Below, piece by piece: positions 53,564 through 63,021 of a stretch of 64,000 bases of DNA. Both the position numbers and the translations under genes were made by a program. This DNA comes from Herbinix luporum (GTDB taxonomy: Bacteria > Bacillota > Clostridia > Lachnospirales > Lachnospiraceae), in contig NZ_LN879430.1 of the NCBI RefSeq assembly GCF_900070325.1, positions 2,332,501-2,396,500 of the forward strand. Reading direction: 5' to 3'. Under the pieces are notes generated by a model. That model saw only the letters and a program-made list of their open reading frames with translations, had not been told where the DNA came from and did no database searches. Numbering within the stretch: position 1 is the first letter of the stretch; every line of letters starts with the position of its first letter.

Positions 53564-55399
53564 TTAATTATTTCCCTTAAGTTCATTAATAAACCGTGAG
53601 GGTTCCATATCCTTGTTATAACGTTTTTTAGGGGAAAATATATAGAGATATTTCTTGGCTCTTGTTAAAGCAACATAAAATAACCTTCTCTCTTCTTCAA
53701 TATCTTCAGGTAATAGGGCTTTTTTATGGGGAGTAATATCTTCATTGACATCCACAATAAAGACGGTTTCAAATTCCAACCCCTTAGAACTATGCATGGT
53801 CATTATTCTTATACCATCAATATTTTTATTAGTATTATGTTGAGCCTGTTTTTTAAGCTCCTCCTTATACTGTTTAATATATTCAAACCATTCAACAAAA
53901 GAATCAAATCCTTTTGTACCCTCCTGTATCTCATCTAGAACATCAATTAGTTCTTCTTCACTTAATCTCCTATCCTTTGCATATTCTTTAAGGAAATCCT
54001 CATATCCTACGGCTCTTCTGATATATTGAATTGCTGCATAAGGACTCATCCCTGCAAGCATTGCCAAATCATATTCCAGCTGATCTATTCTGTCTATCAT
54101 CCACTCCTTATCTTCATAATAATTATAAAGATCTTCAAAATTAACCTGGGATGTATCAAAGCATTCCCGGCTTATATAGCGCTTTGGTCTGTTTATAATC
54201 CGAAGATACAGACCCCTGCCGTCTTCCCCCATAGCAATTCTCATATACGCAATTAAATCCTCGGTTATCCAATGGTCGTAGATATTAGGAATATTATCTC
54301 CGGCAAAAAAGGGAATATTATACTCCATCAGCTTATGAATAATGGCTCCGGCACCAAGATTGGTACGAACCAAAATAGCCATTTCTGACAAGGGTATCCC
54401 ACTTTTAAAAAGCTTATAAATCTCCTCCACCAGTTTTATGTTTTGCTCCCCCATAGTTTCAAATTGGCAGCTTACCACCCTAGCTTCATCCTTTTTATGG
54501 GGCTTTAATGACTTTTCATAGCGAACCTTATTATTTGAAATCAATTTATTAGCAGTCTCTATAATCTTTATCCCTGACCTATAATTTATATTCAGAAATA
54601 TTTTTTTGCAATTAGGATAGTCCTTAGGGAAATTAAGCATAATTTCCGGCCTTGCACCGCGAAATCTGTAAATAGACTGATCGTCATCTCCTACAATAAA
54701 TAGATTGTTTCTAGGCTTTGCCAACAGTTTTATTATATCATACTGTAATATATTAATATCTTGAAATTCATCAATTAATATATATCTAAACTTATCCTGC
54801 CACAGCCTTAATATATCCTCTCTCTGTGATAATAGCTCATAACACAATAAAAGCATATCGTCAAAATCAATTCGGTTAGCCTGGCGAATTTTTTTGTTAT
54901 ATTCTTGATAAATTCTTCTGAAAACTTCATCTCCACAAGAGCTTGAATAATAGCTTGAAAGCTCTATCCTATTGCCTTTTACCATACTAATTTCAGATAA
55001 GATTTCAGCTATAAACTCCTTTTCATCATCATAACTAATTCCCATTTTATTAATAATGCTCTTAATGCAATTTATTCTTTCATCATCCTTGATAATATTA
55101 TTAACACTCAAGTTATAGGCATATTTTAATATAGTGAAAAAAACACTATGAAATGTACCGAAGTTTACTGCGGTTTTTGATCTTTTCATGGTTTTTAGAA
55201 AACGATCCTTCATTTCTTTTGAAGCTGCCCTGGTAAATGTAATTACTAGGATATTTCCTTCAGAAATTTTGTGTTTATTTATTAAATATTTAGTTCGTTC
55301 AGTTATAACCAAGGTCTTTCCAGAACCGGGACCGGCTAAAACAAGCATAGGCCCATCCTTGTGTCCTACGGCTTCTTGCTGCGCCTGATTTAACATCAT
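53564..55399 (-). CDS. UvrD/PcrA-like DNA helicase, short form
   Basis: SF1A helicase of 611 residues, shorter than PcrA (about 730). Walker A AGPGSGKT is at 22-29, ITFTRAASKEM (motif Ia) near 54, LIDEFQDIN (Walker B) near 208, GDDDQSIYRFRGA near 238, and MHSSKGLEFETVFI and VALTRAKK near the end. The missing length is at the C-terminus. It is probably a repair helicase. Confidence 0.9.
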   Translation of the reverse strand: MMLNQAQQEAVGHKDGPMLVLAGPGSGKTLVITERTKYLINKHKISEGNILVITFTRAASKEMKDRFLKTMKRSKTAVNFGTFHSVFFTILKYAYNLSVNNIIKDDERINCIKSIINKMGISYDDEKEFIAEILSEISMVKGNRIELSSYYSSSCGDEVFRRIYQEYNKKIRQANRIDFDDMLLLCYELLSQREDILRLWQDKFRYILIDEFQDINILQYDIIKLLAKPRNNLFIVGDDDQSIYRFRGARPEIMLNFPKDYPNCKKIFLNINYRSGIKIIETANKLISNNKVRYEKSLKPHKKDEARVVSCQFETMGEQNIKLVEEIYKLFKSGIPLSEMAILVRTNLGAGAIIHKLMEYNIPFFAGDNIPNIYDHWITEDLIAYMRIAMGEDGRGLYLRIINRPKRYISRECFDTSQVNFEDLYNYYEDKEWMIDRIDQLEYDLAMLAGMSPYAAIQYIRRAVGYEDFLKEYAKDRRLSEEELIDVLDEIQEGTKGFDSFVEWFEYIKQYKEELKKQAQHNTNKNIDGIRIMTMHSSKGLEFETVFIVDVNEDITPHKKALLPEDIEEERRLFYVALTRAKKYLYIFSPKKRYNKDMEPSRFINELKGNN

Positions 55400-55479
55400 A
55401 TAATTCTCCTTATTTTTTGATATCCGGATATAATCGAAAGAATATCAGATAAGCTTGATACAAGATACACACTTAAGAA

Positions 55480-55520
55480 AAGATAAAGATGGGGCTGTTT
55501 CATTTTCTGAAACAGTCCCA
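55480..55520 (-). terminator. Terminator of gltX
   Basis: Arms TGGGGCTGTTTC (55490-55501) and GAAACAGTCCCA (55509-55520) with one mismatched pair; CTTTATCTTTTC follows on the minus strand. Confidence 0.7.
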
Positions 55521-55549
55521 CTGCTTAATATAAGAAATTAATAAACTAA

Positions 55550-57040
55550 TTAATTATTTACTGCCTTAGACAGTTTATCGATGGCAATTCTAATACGCCT
55601 TAAGCTTTCTTCCTTACCAAGAAGGCTCATAATTTCATAAGCCCCTCCCGGAGTTGACTGTTTACCGGATACAGCGGTTCTTACCGGCCATAATCCTTGA
55701 CCATTCTTTATTCCCTTTTCCTTAATATAAGACATAATTACTGTTTCTATAGAAGCCTCAGAATAATCATCAAGAGCCTCAAATCTAGGTAAAAGTTCTG
55801 TCAGTACGGTAAGTGAACTTTCGAAACTTGTCTTCATCTTTTTGTGGACAAACATAGATATATCATAATCCGGTAGCTCATCAAAGAAATCTATTAAATC
55901 CCCTATATCACATAAGGTCTCTATTCTGGTCTTTACCAAACTGGCTATTCTTCTAAAATCCATCTCTTTTTTTATCGCAGCTTTAATATAGGGTAGGGCC
56001 ATCTCATAGAATCTGTCTTCATCCATCATCTTAATATATTCACCGTTCATCCAGCGCAACTTAACAATATCAAATACAGCCGGTGCTTTATTGATATTCT
56101 TATAATCAAATTCCTGAATAAGTTCCTCTAAGGACATGATTTCTGTGTTTTTAGGTGAACTCCAGCCAAGTAAAGCCACAAAATTCACGATAGCCTCGGA
56201 TAAAAAGCCCTGTTCTATTAAATCTTCATAGGAAGAATGACCACTACGCTTACTTAGTTTCTTGTGATTTTCATCGGTAATTAGGGGCAGGTGAACGTAA
56301 ACAGGTTCCTCCCAGCCAAAATCCTGATAAAGTCTTGTATACTTAGGAGTAGATGACAAATATTCATTTCCTCTTACAACATGTGTAATATCCATCAGAT
56401 GGTCATCTACAACATTGGCAAAATTATAAGTGGGGTAGCCGTCTGATTTAATAAGAATCATATCATCTAGCTCCTCATTATCAACGGTAATCTCCCCAAA
56501 AATAGCATCATAAAATGTGGTTGTTCCCTCTACCGGGTTATTCTGACGAATTACATAGGGTATTCCTGCTGCCAGTTTTTCTTCAACTTCCTCCTTAGAC
56601 AGGTGTAGGCAATGTTTGTCATATTTTGTAATCTCTTTAACCTCATCATCCTCACCTTCAGAAGTGCTTCCCACTGCCTTTTTTAATGAAGCCAAACGAT
56701 CCTTGTCGCAGAAACAGTAATAAGCCGCTCCTTTTTCTATCAGCTTCTTAGCATATTCCAGATAAATACCACTTGCCATACGTTCACTTTGAACATAAGG
56801 GCCATAACCTCCGTCCTTATCAGGACCCTCATCATGGATAAGGCCGGTTCCTTCCAGTGTACGATATATAATATCAACTGCTCCTTCTACATAACGTTCC
56901 TGATCAGTATCCTCAATTCTTAAAATAAAGCTTCCGCCCTCATGCTTTGCAATTAAATACTCATATAATGCTGTTCTTAAATTACCAACATGCATTCTTC
57001 CTGTGGGACTAGGAGCAAATCTGGTCCTAACTTTACTCAT
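55550..57040 (-). CDS. gltX: Glutamyl-tRNA synthetase
   Basis: Class I synthetase of 496 residues. The HIGH-type motif is [12 protein letters not shown] (9-20) and the KMSKS-type motif [15 protein letters not shown] near 253. A cysteine-rich insert (YCFCDKDRL near 108) and a C-terminal anticodon-binding part are present. It may charge both tRNA-Glu and tRNA-Gln if no glutaminyl synthetase exists. It lies 43 bases behind a zinc-ribbon membrane protein gene. Confidence 0.95.
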   Translation of the reverse strand: MSKVRTRFAPSPTGRMHVGNLRTALYEYLIAKHEGGSFILRIEDTDQERYVEGAVDIIYRTLEGTGLIHDEGPDKDGGYGPYVQSERMASGIYLEYAKKLIEKGAAYYCFCDKDRLASLKKAVGSTSEGEDDEVKEITKYDKHCLHLSKEEVEEKLAAGIPYVIRQNNPVEGTTTFYDAIFGEITVDNEELDDMILIKSDGYPTYNFANVVDDHLMDITHVVRGNEYLSSTPKYTRLYQDFGWEEPVYVHLPLITDENHKKLSKRSGHSSYEDLIEQGFLSEAIVNFVALLGWSSPKNTEIMSLEELIQEFDYKNINKAPAVFDIVKLRWMNGEYIKMMDEDRFYEMALPYIKAAIKKEMDFRRIASLVKTRIETLCDIGDLIDFFDELPDYDISMFVHKKMKTSFESSLTVLTELLPRFEALDDYSEASIETVIMSYIKEKGIKNGQGLWPVRTAVSGKQSTPGGAYEIMSLLGKEESLRRIRIAIDKLSKAVNN

Positions 57041-57082
57041 GTCAATCTTCCTCTCTGTTTCCTTATTTTCTATCTATAATGT

Positions 57083-57511
57083 CTATAACATATTATTATA
57101 CTGGTTAATCTCCTCATTAATTAAATTTAGGAACTGATCCGAACCAAATATTGATATTATAAATACTAATATAATAAAAACTATAAGTATATACACCAAA
57201 GTAGCCCTAGCCCAATTTTTTCTACTTTCAGAAACATTACGACTAAAAGACCATACTATTAACAAAACAAAAAATATAATGGAACCTACTAAAGGGATAA
57301 ATAAAATCAAATAAGTACCAAGCCAATCAAAAAAAGAAACTGGTTTATCATTCTGATTTATAATAACTTCTTTTGTCACAGGAGGAGGTGAGGGTTTCGT
57401 ATGGTAATCACTTCCGCCAAAATCATTTCTACTTCTAATAGAAGCCCCGCAATATTCACAAAAATTAGCTTCCTCATTTTGTATTGATTTTCCACAGGTA
57501 TTACATATCAC
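57083..57511 (-). CDS. Zinc-ribbon membrane protein, 142 aa
   Basis: An N-terminal zinc ribbon (CNTC and CEYC, residues 3-21), a Ser/Pro-rich linker, then two hydrophobic segments (about 65-90 and 105-130). The composition resembles zinc-ribbon/DUF4870-type proteins of Firmicutes, but I cannot name a family with certainty. AGAGGTGAGATAAGT precedes the ATG. Placed just upstream of gltX. Confidence 0.7.
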   Translation of the reverse strand: MICNTCGKSIQNEEANFCEYCGASIRSRNDFGGSDYHTKPSPPPVTKEVIINQNDKPVSFFDWLGTYLILFIPLVGSIIFFVLLIVWSFSRNVSESRKNWARATLVYILIVFIILVFIISIFGSDQFLNLINEEINQYNNML

Positions 57512-57597
57512 TTATCTCACCTCTTTTTATATTTTTTTAATTATACCATATTTAATTCAAAAATCAATTATACTCTATTATCTTACCGTCTTCCTAT

Positions 57598-57634
57598 GAG
57601 AAAAGAGGGTAACTAATTTTCTAGATACCCTCTT
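57598..57634 (-). terminator. Terminator of the ABC/surface-protein operon
   Basis: Arms AAGAGGGTA (57603-57611) and TACCCTCTT (57626-57634), followed on the minus strand by TTCTC. It lies 18 bases behind the permease stop. Confidence 0.75.
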
Positions 57635-57651
57635 AATCTTATTTTCCTTGT

Positions 57652-59001
57652 TTAGTTTTCTGTTCTCATAGCCTCAATGGCACTGATTTTTGTTGCCCGT
57701 CTTGCAGGAAAATATCCGGAAAGCAATCCCACAATTATAGATATACCAAGCCCCAATAATGGCAAATATATGGGGATAATCGAATATGTAGCTTCAATAT
57801 CACCCATAGCTGCTCCTCCGGTCATTAATGCACCAAAAAGAGGCTGACCGTACTTGTTAATAAGAAAGGAAGCAAGATAACTAAATCCTACACCTATAAC
57901 TCCCCCCATAAACCCTATCATGCCTGCTTCAAAGAGGAATAATAATCGGATATCCTTAACGATACATCCTAGAACCTTCATTATTCCAATCTCCTTGGTT
58001 CTTTCGTATATAGACATAACCATGGTATTGGCAATACTTATGGCTGACACGAACATGGAGACAGCACCTAGGAAAAAGAATATCAGTTGCAATGTTTTTG
58101 AGGCTTCAATGGTCGGTTGAAGAAATTGAATTAAACTTTCAGATTGAAAGCCCATTTCACTTATTTTGTCCTGTACTTCTTCCACATTATCAATGTTATC
58201 TACATTTAGCTGTATTTCTTGATAATCATCTAGAAGCTTCAATGCCTTCTTCCTATCCTCTACAACAAGTGTATCACAGTATTTGCGATATGCCTTTTCA
58301 AAGTAATCCAAATCCATATATATATTATAGTCATAGTAAGATTTGGATTCTTCCATCTTAGCTATATTTGTTATAGGAAGTACAAATTCTTTTTTTCGTT
58401 CATTTCTTCTGTATTGTCCATACTCTCCGCTAAACTTATATGCTAGCCTATCTCTTTCTAAGTCAATCTCCTTAGTCTTTCCCATCCTATCCCAACGCCC
58501 ACCTTCATAAAATGGCTCCGGCATATTATAACCAAAAATCACCGTGCTATTATCTTCTACAGTGGGGTATTCACCAAATGTTAAATCAGGAAATTCAAAA
58601 GCACTAAATGCTTCCATATCCATGGCAATTATATTTGCATAGCTTATATACTTTCCCGAAATAAGATTTCCATCATAATATGAAATAACTGGGGTTACTG
58701 TTTTAACATGATCTAAAGCTTTAAACTGTTCCACTAATTTTCTATCCAACTTCTGAGTTTTTTCTCCAAGCCAGTTACCCTCATCATCAGTTATATAGCT
58801 CCATTTTCTTACGGTTATGGCAGTAAGGCTTCCATATTCTTTAACTTGAGTTTCAAAGCTTTTATCCATACCGTATCCGATAGAAATTGTTATAATAATG
58901 AATAAACAGCCGATAACAACCCCCAAAACTGTCAGGATAGTTCGTACTTTCCTTCTAAACAGGTTTCTTAAACCCATTGTTAACAAATCGCTAATCCTCA
59001 T
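57652..59001 (-). CDS. MacB/FtsX-type ABC transporter permease
   Basis: The 449-residue membrane subunit has one N-terminal helix (about 20-42), a large extracellular domain (about 45-300) and three C-terminal helices, the MacB/FtsX topology. Conserved ends: LRNLFRRKVRTILTVLGVVIG near 10 and SGYFPARRATKISAIEAMR at the C-terminus. These systems transmit ATP hydrolysis into movements of outer domains rather than always transporting a solute. The ATG at 59001 lies inside the end of the acidic gene (11-base overlap) behind AAAAGGAATT; a TTG at 59010 is too near that site. Confidence 0.88.
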   Translation of the reverse strand: MRISDLLTMGLRNLFRRKVRTILTVLGVVIGCLFIIITISIGYGMDKSFETQVKEYGSLTAITVRKWSYITDDEGNWLGEKTQKLDRKLVEQFKALDHVKTVTPVISYYDGNLISGKYISYANIIAMDMEAFSAFEFPDLTFGEYPTVEDNSTVIFGYNMPEPFYEGGRWDRMGKTKEIDLERDRLAYKFSGEYGQYRRNERKKEFVLPITNIAKMEESKSYYDYNIYMDLDYFEKAYRKYCDTLVVEDRKKALKLLDDYQEIQLNVDNIDNVEEVQDKISEMGFQSESLIQFLQPTIEASKTLQLIFFFLGAVSMFVSAISIANTMVMSIYERTKEIGIMKVLGCIVKDIRLLFLFEAGMIGFMGGVIGVGFSYLASFLINKYGQPLFGALMTGGAAMGDIEATYSIIPIYLPLLGLGISIIVGLLSGYFPARRATKISAIEAMRTEN

Positions 59002-59494
59002 ATAAATCAATTCCTTTTTTGATTTTCAACTTGGCCAGTAAAGCACCAAGAACAATGCTTACGGCTAGTACAGCCGCCGAAATTCCAATAACAAATGGCC
59101 AAGAGGAAAGCAAAGGATCTTTTACCTGTCCCATCCCGGTTTCCATAGTAGGATCCATAAACTCACCTTCAAAAAAACCTGAATCCATATATTCTTCCCC
59201 AAGACCCAAATCCATCTGTTCTCCTTCTTCTAAATTTGGATCTATAATCATACCATCATCTACACCTTCTTCAAAGGATTCAGGGGTGACACCTTCTTCA
59301 CCGGTAATACCCTCACCCTCTAAGTTCATATCTGTTTCAGCTTCTTCCAAATCCCCCTCTAAAGAACTATTATTTATATCAATATCTGTAGTTATACCCT
59401 CATCTTCAGTTATAGGTTCTTCAACATTTGTTACAGTATTTGCCTCATCGGTAGTTACCGGTGCATTCCTTCCAATTAAAACTAATTCACTCAT
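58991..59494 (-). CDS. Highly acidic single-pass membrane protein, 167 aa, unknown
   Basis: The first 125 residues are dominated by Glu, Asp, Gly and Thr with Met-rich spots (VTPESFEEGVDDGMIIDPNLEEG and GEEYMDSGFFEGEFMDP). One hydrophobic helix (about 134-157) and a short basic tail (KLKIKKG) follow. No signal peptide is visible; by the positive-inside rule the basic tail would be cytoplasmic and the acidic part outside. The ATG at 59494 follows GGAGG; a start at 59506 overlaps it. No family recognised; its place between surface-protein and permease genes makes it a probable subunit. Confidence 0.75.
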   Translation of the reverse strand: MSELVLIGRNAPVTTDEANTVTNVEEPITEDEGITTDIDINNSSLEGDLEEAETDMNLEGEGITGEEGVTPESFEEGVDDGMIIDPNLEEGEQMDLGLGEEYMDSGFFEGEFMDPTMETGMGQVKDPLLSSWPFVIGISAAVLAVSIVLGALLAKLKIKKGIDLYED

Positions 59495-59525
59495 AAAATC
59501 CTCCATTCCTATAAGCTAATATAGC

Positions 59526-61979
59526 TTATTGATACATTTCCTCTTCCTTTTTTAGAAGTCTGCTCTTATATAAGCTAATAATAACCTTTCTGGTCACAGG
59601 TACAAATATTGCAAATATGGCAACCTGTATTAAGATAAAGGCCCATGTGGGAAGGATAGCTTTCTTAGGCTCGGGTATCATAGGATTAAATACGTCACTT
59701 CCCTCATCAAATCCCGGATCCCAGGTCATTTCACCCATAACCGTAGTCTCAAATTCCTTTGTATAAACTTGTTCATCCCCATTGCTGTCTTCATATGTAA
59801 TCTTAACAATTCCCTGTGCCATACCTTCTATATTTGGTATTACTTCAAACTCGGCAGATGAACTTTCACCGGCATTAACATTTCCTATAAAGTACATATT
59901 ACCGCTGGTACTTGTAAAGTCACCTTCTATAGTTGCTATTACATTGTTCAAGGTGGATTTTCCCATATTAAAGAAATCAAAATATACAGTTGCGGGATTT
60001 CCCATTACTACTTGACCGTCATATGAATATACCTGTACATAATCAACTACAGGTCTGGCATTTTCAACAACCTGTAAGGTTAATTCATGTTCCTCTTTTT
60101 CTCCGATTTGACCGGTAGTAGGATTAGGCTCAATTCCGTCATATTCGTATTCGATTGATACTGTTAAGGGATAAGCAAAAGTTGCCGCATCCGATTTAGC
60201 CTTCAGCTCCAAGGTATTAGATACTGTTTCTCCCGGTCCTATTTTACTGACAAAAAAGCTATTGCTTCCTTGAGTAACAGTAAATATCTCTGACTGATCT
60301 TGTGGTGATTTACCGCTGACTGATATAATAATATTCTTAGCCGCCACTGAAGAATGGGTATTTCTTACTTCAAAATTGAAATTAAATACAGAACCGGCTT
60401 TAATCACTTCAATATCAGCATTGTAATCACTTACAATCAGCCTTGGCTTGCTGGCACTACCCAAATCATTTTCTACATTTAGTACCGGAATATCTACTTT
60501 ATCACTACCCCCTGCATAGCTGTATCCTATGGTAAGGGTATTTAAACCCTCTTGAATGTTCTCCGATAACTTAAGGGGGATAGTTATTCTCTTAGTTGCT
60601 CCGGCCTTAAGCTCACCGATATATTTGTAAGGGTCAGATTCAACCGGAATAAATGTATCACCGGACAGATCTTGTAATCCAATTTTAAGGTCACTTAAAC
60701 CGATGGAACTTTTATTCTCCATATCAAAGGAAACTTCCAGCCTTCCCCCGGCCACAGGCTTACTGGGACTTTGCTTAACATTCTTTACCACTATAACTGG
60801 GGTTCCGTCTTGGCTTATACCCTCTGCTTCGATAAAGGGATATATGGTTACGGGAGCCTTATATTCCACCCCTTGTTGGTCAAAATAAACCAGATTAAGC
60901 TTTAATTCCTTTAATCCCCCTTTTGCCTCCTTTGAAATAGTAAGGGGAACTTCCACTTTAATAGTGTTATTAGATTTTATATTTTTTAATTCTATGTAAT
61001 CTGTATAATAATTTTTAATAAAATTCTCTGTTCCAATACTGGATTCATCCACAGAAAGACGGGGTCTGTAAGCTGTATTGGCACCGTCATTTTTTATTTC
61101 TAAAACCAATCCTAGCTTTTCACCGGGTTTGGCTTTATTGGTATAATTAAATTTACCCAAAACAAGGTTAGGGCTACTGTCGTTTGCCTTTAAACTTATA
61201 TAAATATCTTGACTGTCGGTTATATTCTCCCCTTCCTCCGATTTGTATGTTAGATTTACAGTTATAGTATTCATACCGGGGCTTGCCGTGGGCAAAATAC
61301 GAATAGGAAGATTTATCGGCACTTCCTTTTTGCTGGCCACATCCTCCACCTTAATTTTTTTAGTGGAATAGCCGGCTACCATACCTGACTCGCCATAATC
61401 TATACTTACATACACATTTCTTGCTGTAATTTCACCCTCGTTTTTTACTGTAAAGGATAAATTCATATTCTTTCCGATTGTTGTATTATCATAAGTTACT
61501 TTATTAACCGTTAACTGGGCCGGTTCCTTTTCCTGAAGTATCTGTGTATTTACAACAAGCTCTGTCGTAACTTTTTCATCTCCCGGTGAAGTACCGTAAA
61601 TATTCAGCTTAATAGGATAATTTCCTATCTTAGCGGTCTCTGCAACGGTAACATCAAACTCTACATACTGGTCTAGGAATTCATAAATTATATTCATCGG
61701 TACATCTATTCCGTTTGTTCGAAGTACCGGCTGTGATACGGTATATGGGGTACCAGTGGCATCGGCTAAAATAATCGGTGAACTTATATAAGAACCTACC
61801 GCTCTAATGGGCACTTTTACCTTGGTTGTCTCACCGGGTACCAGTACAATAATCTCCGGATCAGGATTAATTACATGAACTTCCTGTGCAGCTGCCGGCT
61901 TGCTATTAGCTAAAACAAAAGTCAGTAATAGCAAGGCCGATAAAAAACATGTTACGAACCTTTTTGTATTTTTCTTCAT
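59526..61979 (-). CDS. Large secreted, membrane-anchored surface protein with CARDB-like repeats
   Basis: The 817-residue protein has a signal peptide (about 1-32) and then several Ig-like repeats, each with a phrase of the kind SKFxVKNTGxxxAxNV: examples are LSFTVKNEGEITARNVYVSI near 178, LGLVLEIKNDGANTAYRPRL near 293 and FNFEVRNTHSSVAAKNIIISV near 535. It ends in a Pro-rich hinge, one membrane helix (about 775-800) and a basic tail. This resembles NEW3/CARDB-type repeat proteins. Encoded between an ABC ATPase and permease, so probably a fixed extracellular partner of the transporter. Confidence 0.82.
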   Translation of the reverse strand: MKKNTKRFVTCFLSALLLLTFVLANSKPAAAQEVHVINPDPEIIVLVPGETTKVKVPIRAVGSYISSPIILADATGTPYTVSQPVLRTNGIDVPMNIIYEFLDQYVEFDVTVAETAKIGNYPIKLNIYGTSPGDEKVTTELVVNTQILQEKEPAQLTVNKVTYDNTTIGKNMNLSFTVKNEGEITARNVYVSIDYGESGMVAGYSTKKIKVEDVASKKEVPINLPIRILPTASPGMNTITVNLTYKSEEGENITDSQDIYISLKANDSSPNLVLGKFNYTNKAKPGEKLGLVLEIKNDGANTAYRPRLSVDESSIGTENFIKNYYTDYIELKNIKSNNTIKVEVPLTISKEAKGGLKELKLNLVYFDQQGVEYKAPVTIYPFIEAEGISQDGTPVIVVKNVKQSPSKPVAGGRLEVSFDMENKSSIGLSDLKIGLQDLSGDTFIPVESDPYKYIGELKAGATKRITIPLKLSENIQEGLNTLTIGYSYAGGSDKVDIPVLNVENDLGSASKPRLIVSDYNADIEVIKAGSVFNFNFEVRNTHSSVAAKNIIISVSGKSPQDQSEIFTVTQGSNSFFVSKIGPGETVSNTLELKAKSDAATFAYPLTVSIEYEYDGIEPNPTTGQIGEKEEHELTLQVVENARPVVDYVQVYSYDGQVVMGNPATVYFDFFNMGKSTLNNVIATIEGDFTSTSGNMYFIGNVNAGESSSAEFEVIPNIEGMAQGIVKITYEDSNGDEQVYTKEFETTVMGEMTWDPGFDEGSDVFNPMIPEPKKAILPTWAFILIQVAIFAIFVPVTRKVIISLYKSRLLKKEEEMYQ

Positions 61980-62021
61980 CCAATATCCCTCAACTTCCTT
62001 AATAATTTCTTATAGCTTGAT

Positions 62022-62053
62022 TTTCATAATTTCACAATTTCATAATTTCATTT
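62022..62053. repeat. Four-copy 8-bp tandem repeat in an intercistronic gap
   Basis: TTTCATAA, TTTCACAA, TTTCATAA, TTTCATTT in direct succession (62022-62053), between the ABC ATPase stop and the surface-protein start. It precedes neither ribosome binding site directly. Confidence 0.75.
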
Positions 62054-62059
62054 TTAATA

Positions 62060-62851
62060 TTATCCAGAACTTCCCGCAGGCAAAACCTCTGGTTTAAAAT
62101 TTTCATCAGTCTGCTTTATATCCGAAACATCTGCATCTAGGGTTGTTTCCGACTTAATTTCTGTGATTTCTTGGATTTTCCCGTCAAGGATATGAATAAT
62201 TCGATCCGCATATTTTGTCAAATTCGGATCATGGGTTACCATTACAATGGTCTGCTTATTTGCCTTTGCCATCTTCTTAATAATATCCATTACTTCCCTA
62301 CTTGTTTTTGAATCCAAATTACCGGTAGGCTCATCGGCAAATACAATTTCAGGATTGCTGACAAAAGCTCTGGCTATACCGACTCTTTGTTGCTGTCCTC
62401 CACTCATTTCCTTGGGTTTATGCTTTATGCGATCTCCCAATCCAACATTTATTAGCATTTCCTTTGCCAATTTGCGCCTTCGCTTTGGGTTCATATGTTT
62501 GAATACCAAGGGTAGTTCTACATTCTCCAGGGCAGTCATGGAATTTAGGAGATTATAAGATTGAAAAACAAAACCCAATGTATTTTGTCTAAATTTAGCC
62601 AGCCCTTTCTCACTCATTTTATGTATATTATGGCCTTTTATTGTAATTTGCCCCCCCGAAAGCTTTTCAATTCCAGCCATTAGGTTTAGTAATGTGGATT
62701 TACCGGAACCTGATGCACCATACAAACAGCAGAACTCTCCTTTTTTTATGGAGAAACTTACATCATCAACTGCCGTAATCCGTTCCTTACCCATACGATA
62801 TATTTTTTTTGCATTCTTAACTTCTATGATATATTCCTGTTTGCTATTCAT
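62060..62851 (-). CDS. ABC transporter ATP-binding protein (MacB/LolD-like)
   Basis: The 263-residue ATPase has Walker A GASGSGKST at 45-53, signature MSGGQQQRVGIARA near 148-161 and Walker B VFADEPTGNLDS near 169-180. The QSYNLLNSMTALENVELPL stretch near 95-110 is typical of the LolD/MacB class. The last 30 residues form a polar tail not usual for the class. First gene of the four-gene operon; TTACAA repeats lie upstream. Confidence 0.92.
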   Translation of the reverse strand: MNSKQEYIIEVKNAKKIYRMGKERITAVDDVSFSIKKGEFCCLYGASGSGKSTLLNLMAGIEKLSGGQITIKGHNIHKMSEKGLAKFRQNTLGFVFQSYNLLNSMTALENVELPLVFKHMNPKRRRKLAKEMLINVGLGDRIKHKPKEMSGGQQQRVGIARAFVSNPEIVFADEPTGNLDSKTSREVMDIIKKMAKANKQTIVMVTHDPNLTKYADRIIHILDGKIQEITEIKSETTLDADVSDIKQTDENFKPEVLPAGSSG

Positions 62852-62896
62852 TTTGCACCTTCCTACATTTTAGGCAAAATCAGTGCCACTATTATG

Positions 62897-62925
62897 TTAC
62901 AATTTTTTTACAATTCTTCTTGTAA
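62897..62925. promoter_or_regulatory. Candidate regulator-binding repeats before the ABC operon
   Basis: TTACAATT occurs twice, 11 bases apart (62897-62904, 62908-62915), with an inverted TTGTAA at 62920-62925. The spacing TTACAA-N5-TTACAA is of the kind bound by OmpR/PhoP-type response regulators. No regulator gene is in the window. Confidence 0.4.
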
Positions 62926-63021
62926 TACCTGCTAGTTATAACATTTTCCTTAACTGCTAAATATTAGACGACATAGAATGTTAATAAGATTCATTAAAAA
63001 GATAAAAAAAATAAAAACACT

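Noticed and set aside
59019..59519. 166-codon plus-strand frame opposite the acidic gene
   Set aside because: Its Ser/Pro/Ile-rich product is the mirror of the acidic repeat codons on the other strand, with no start signal.
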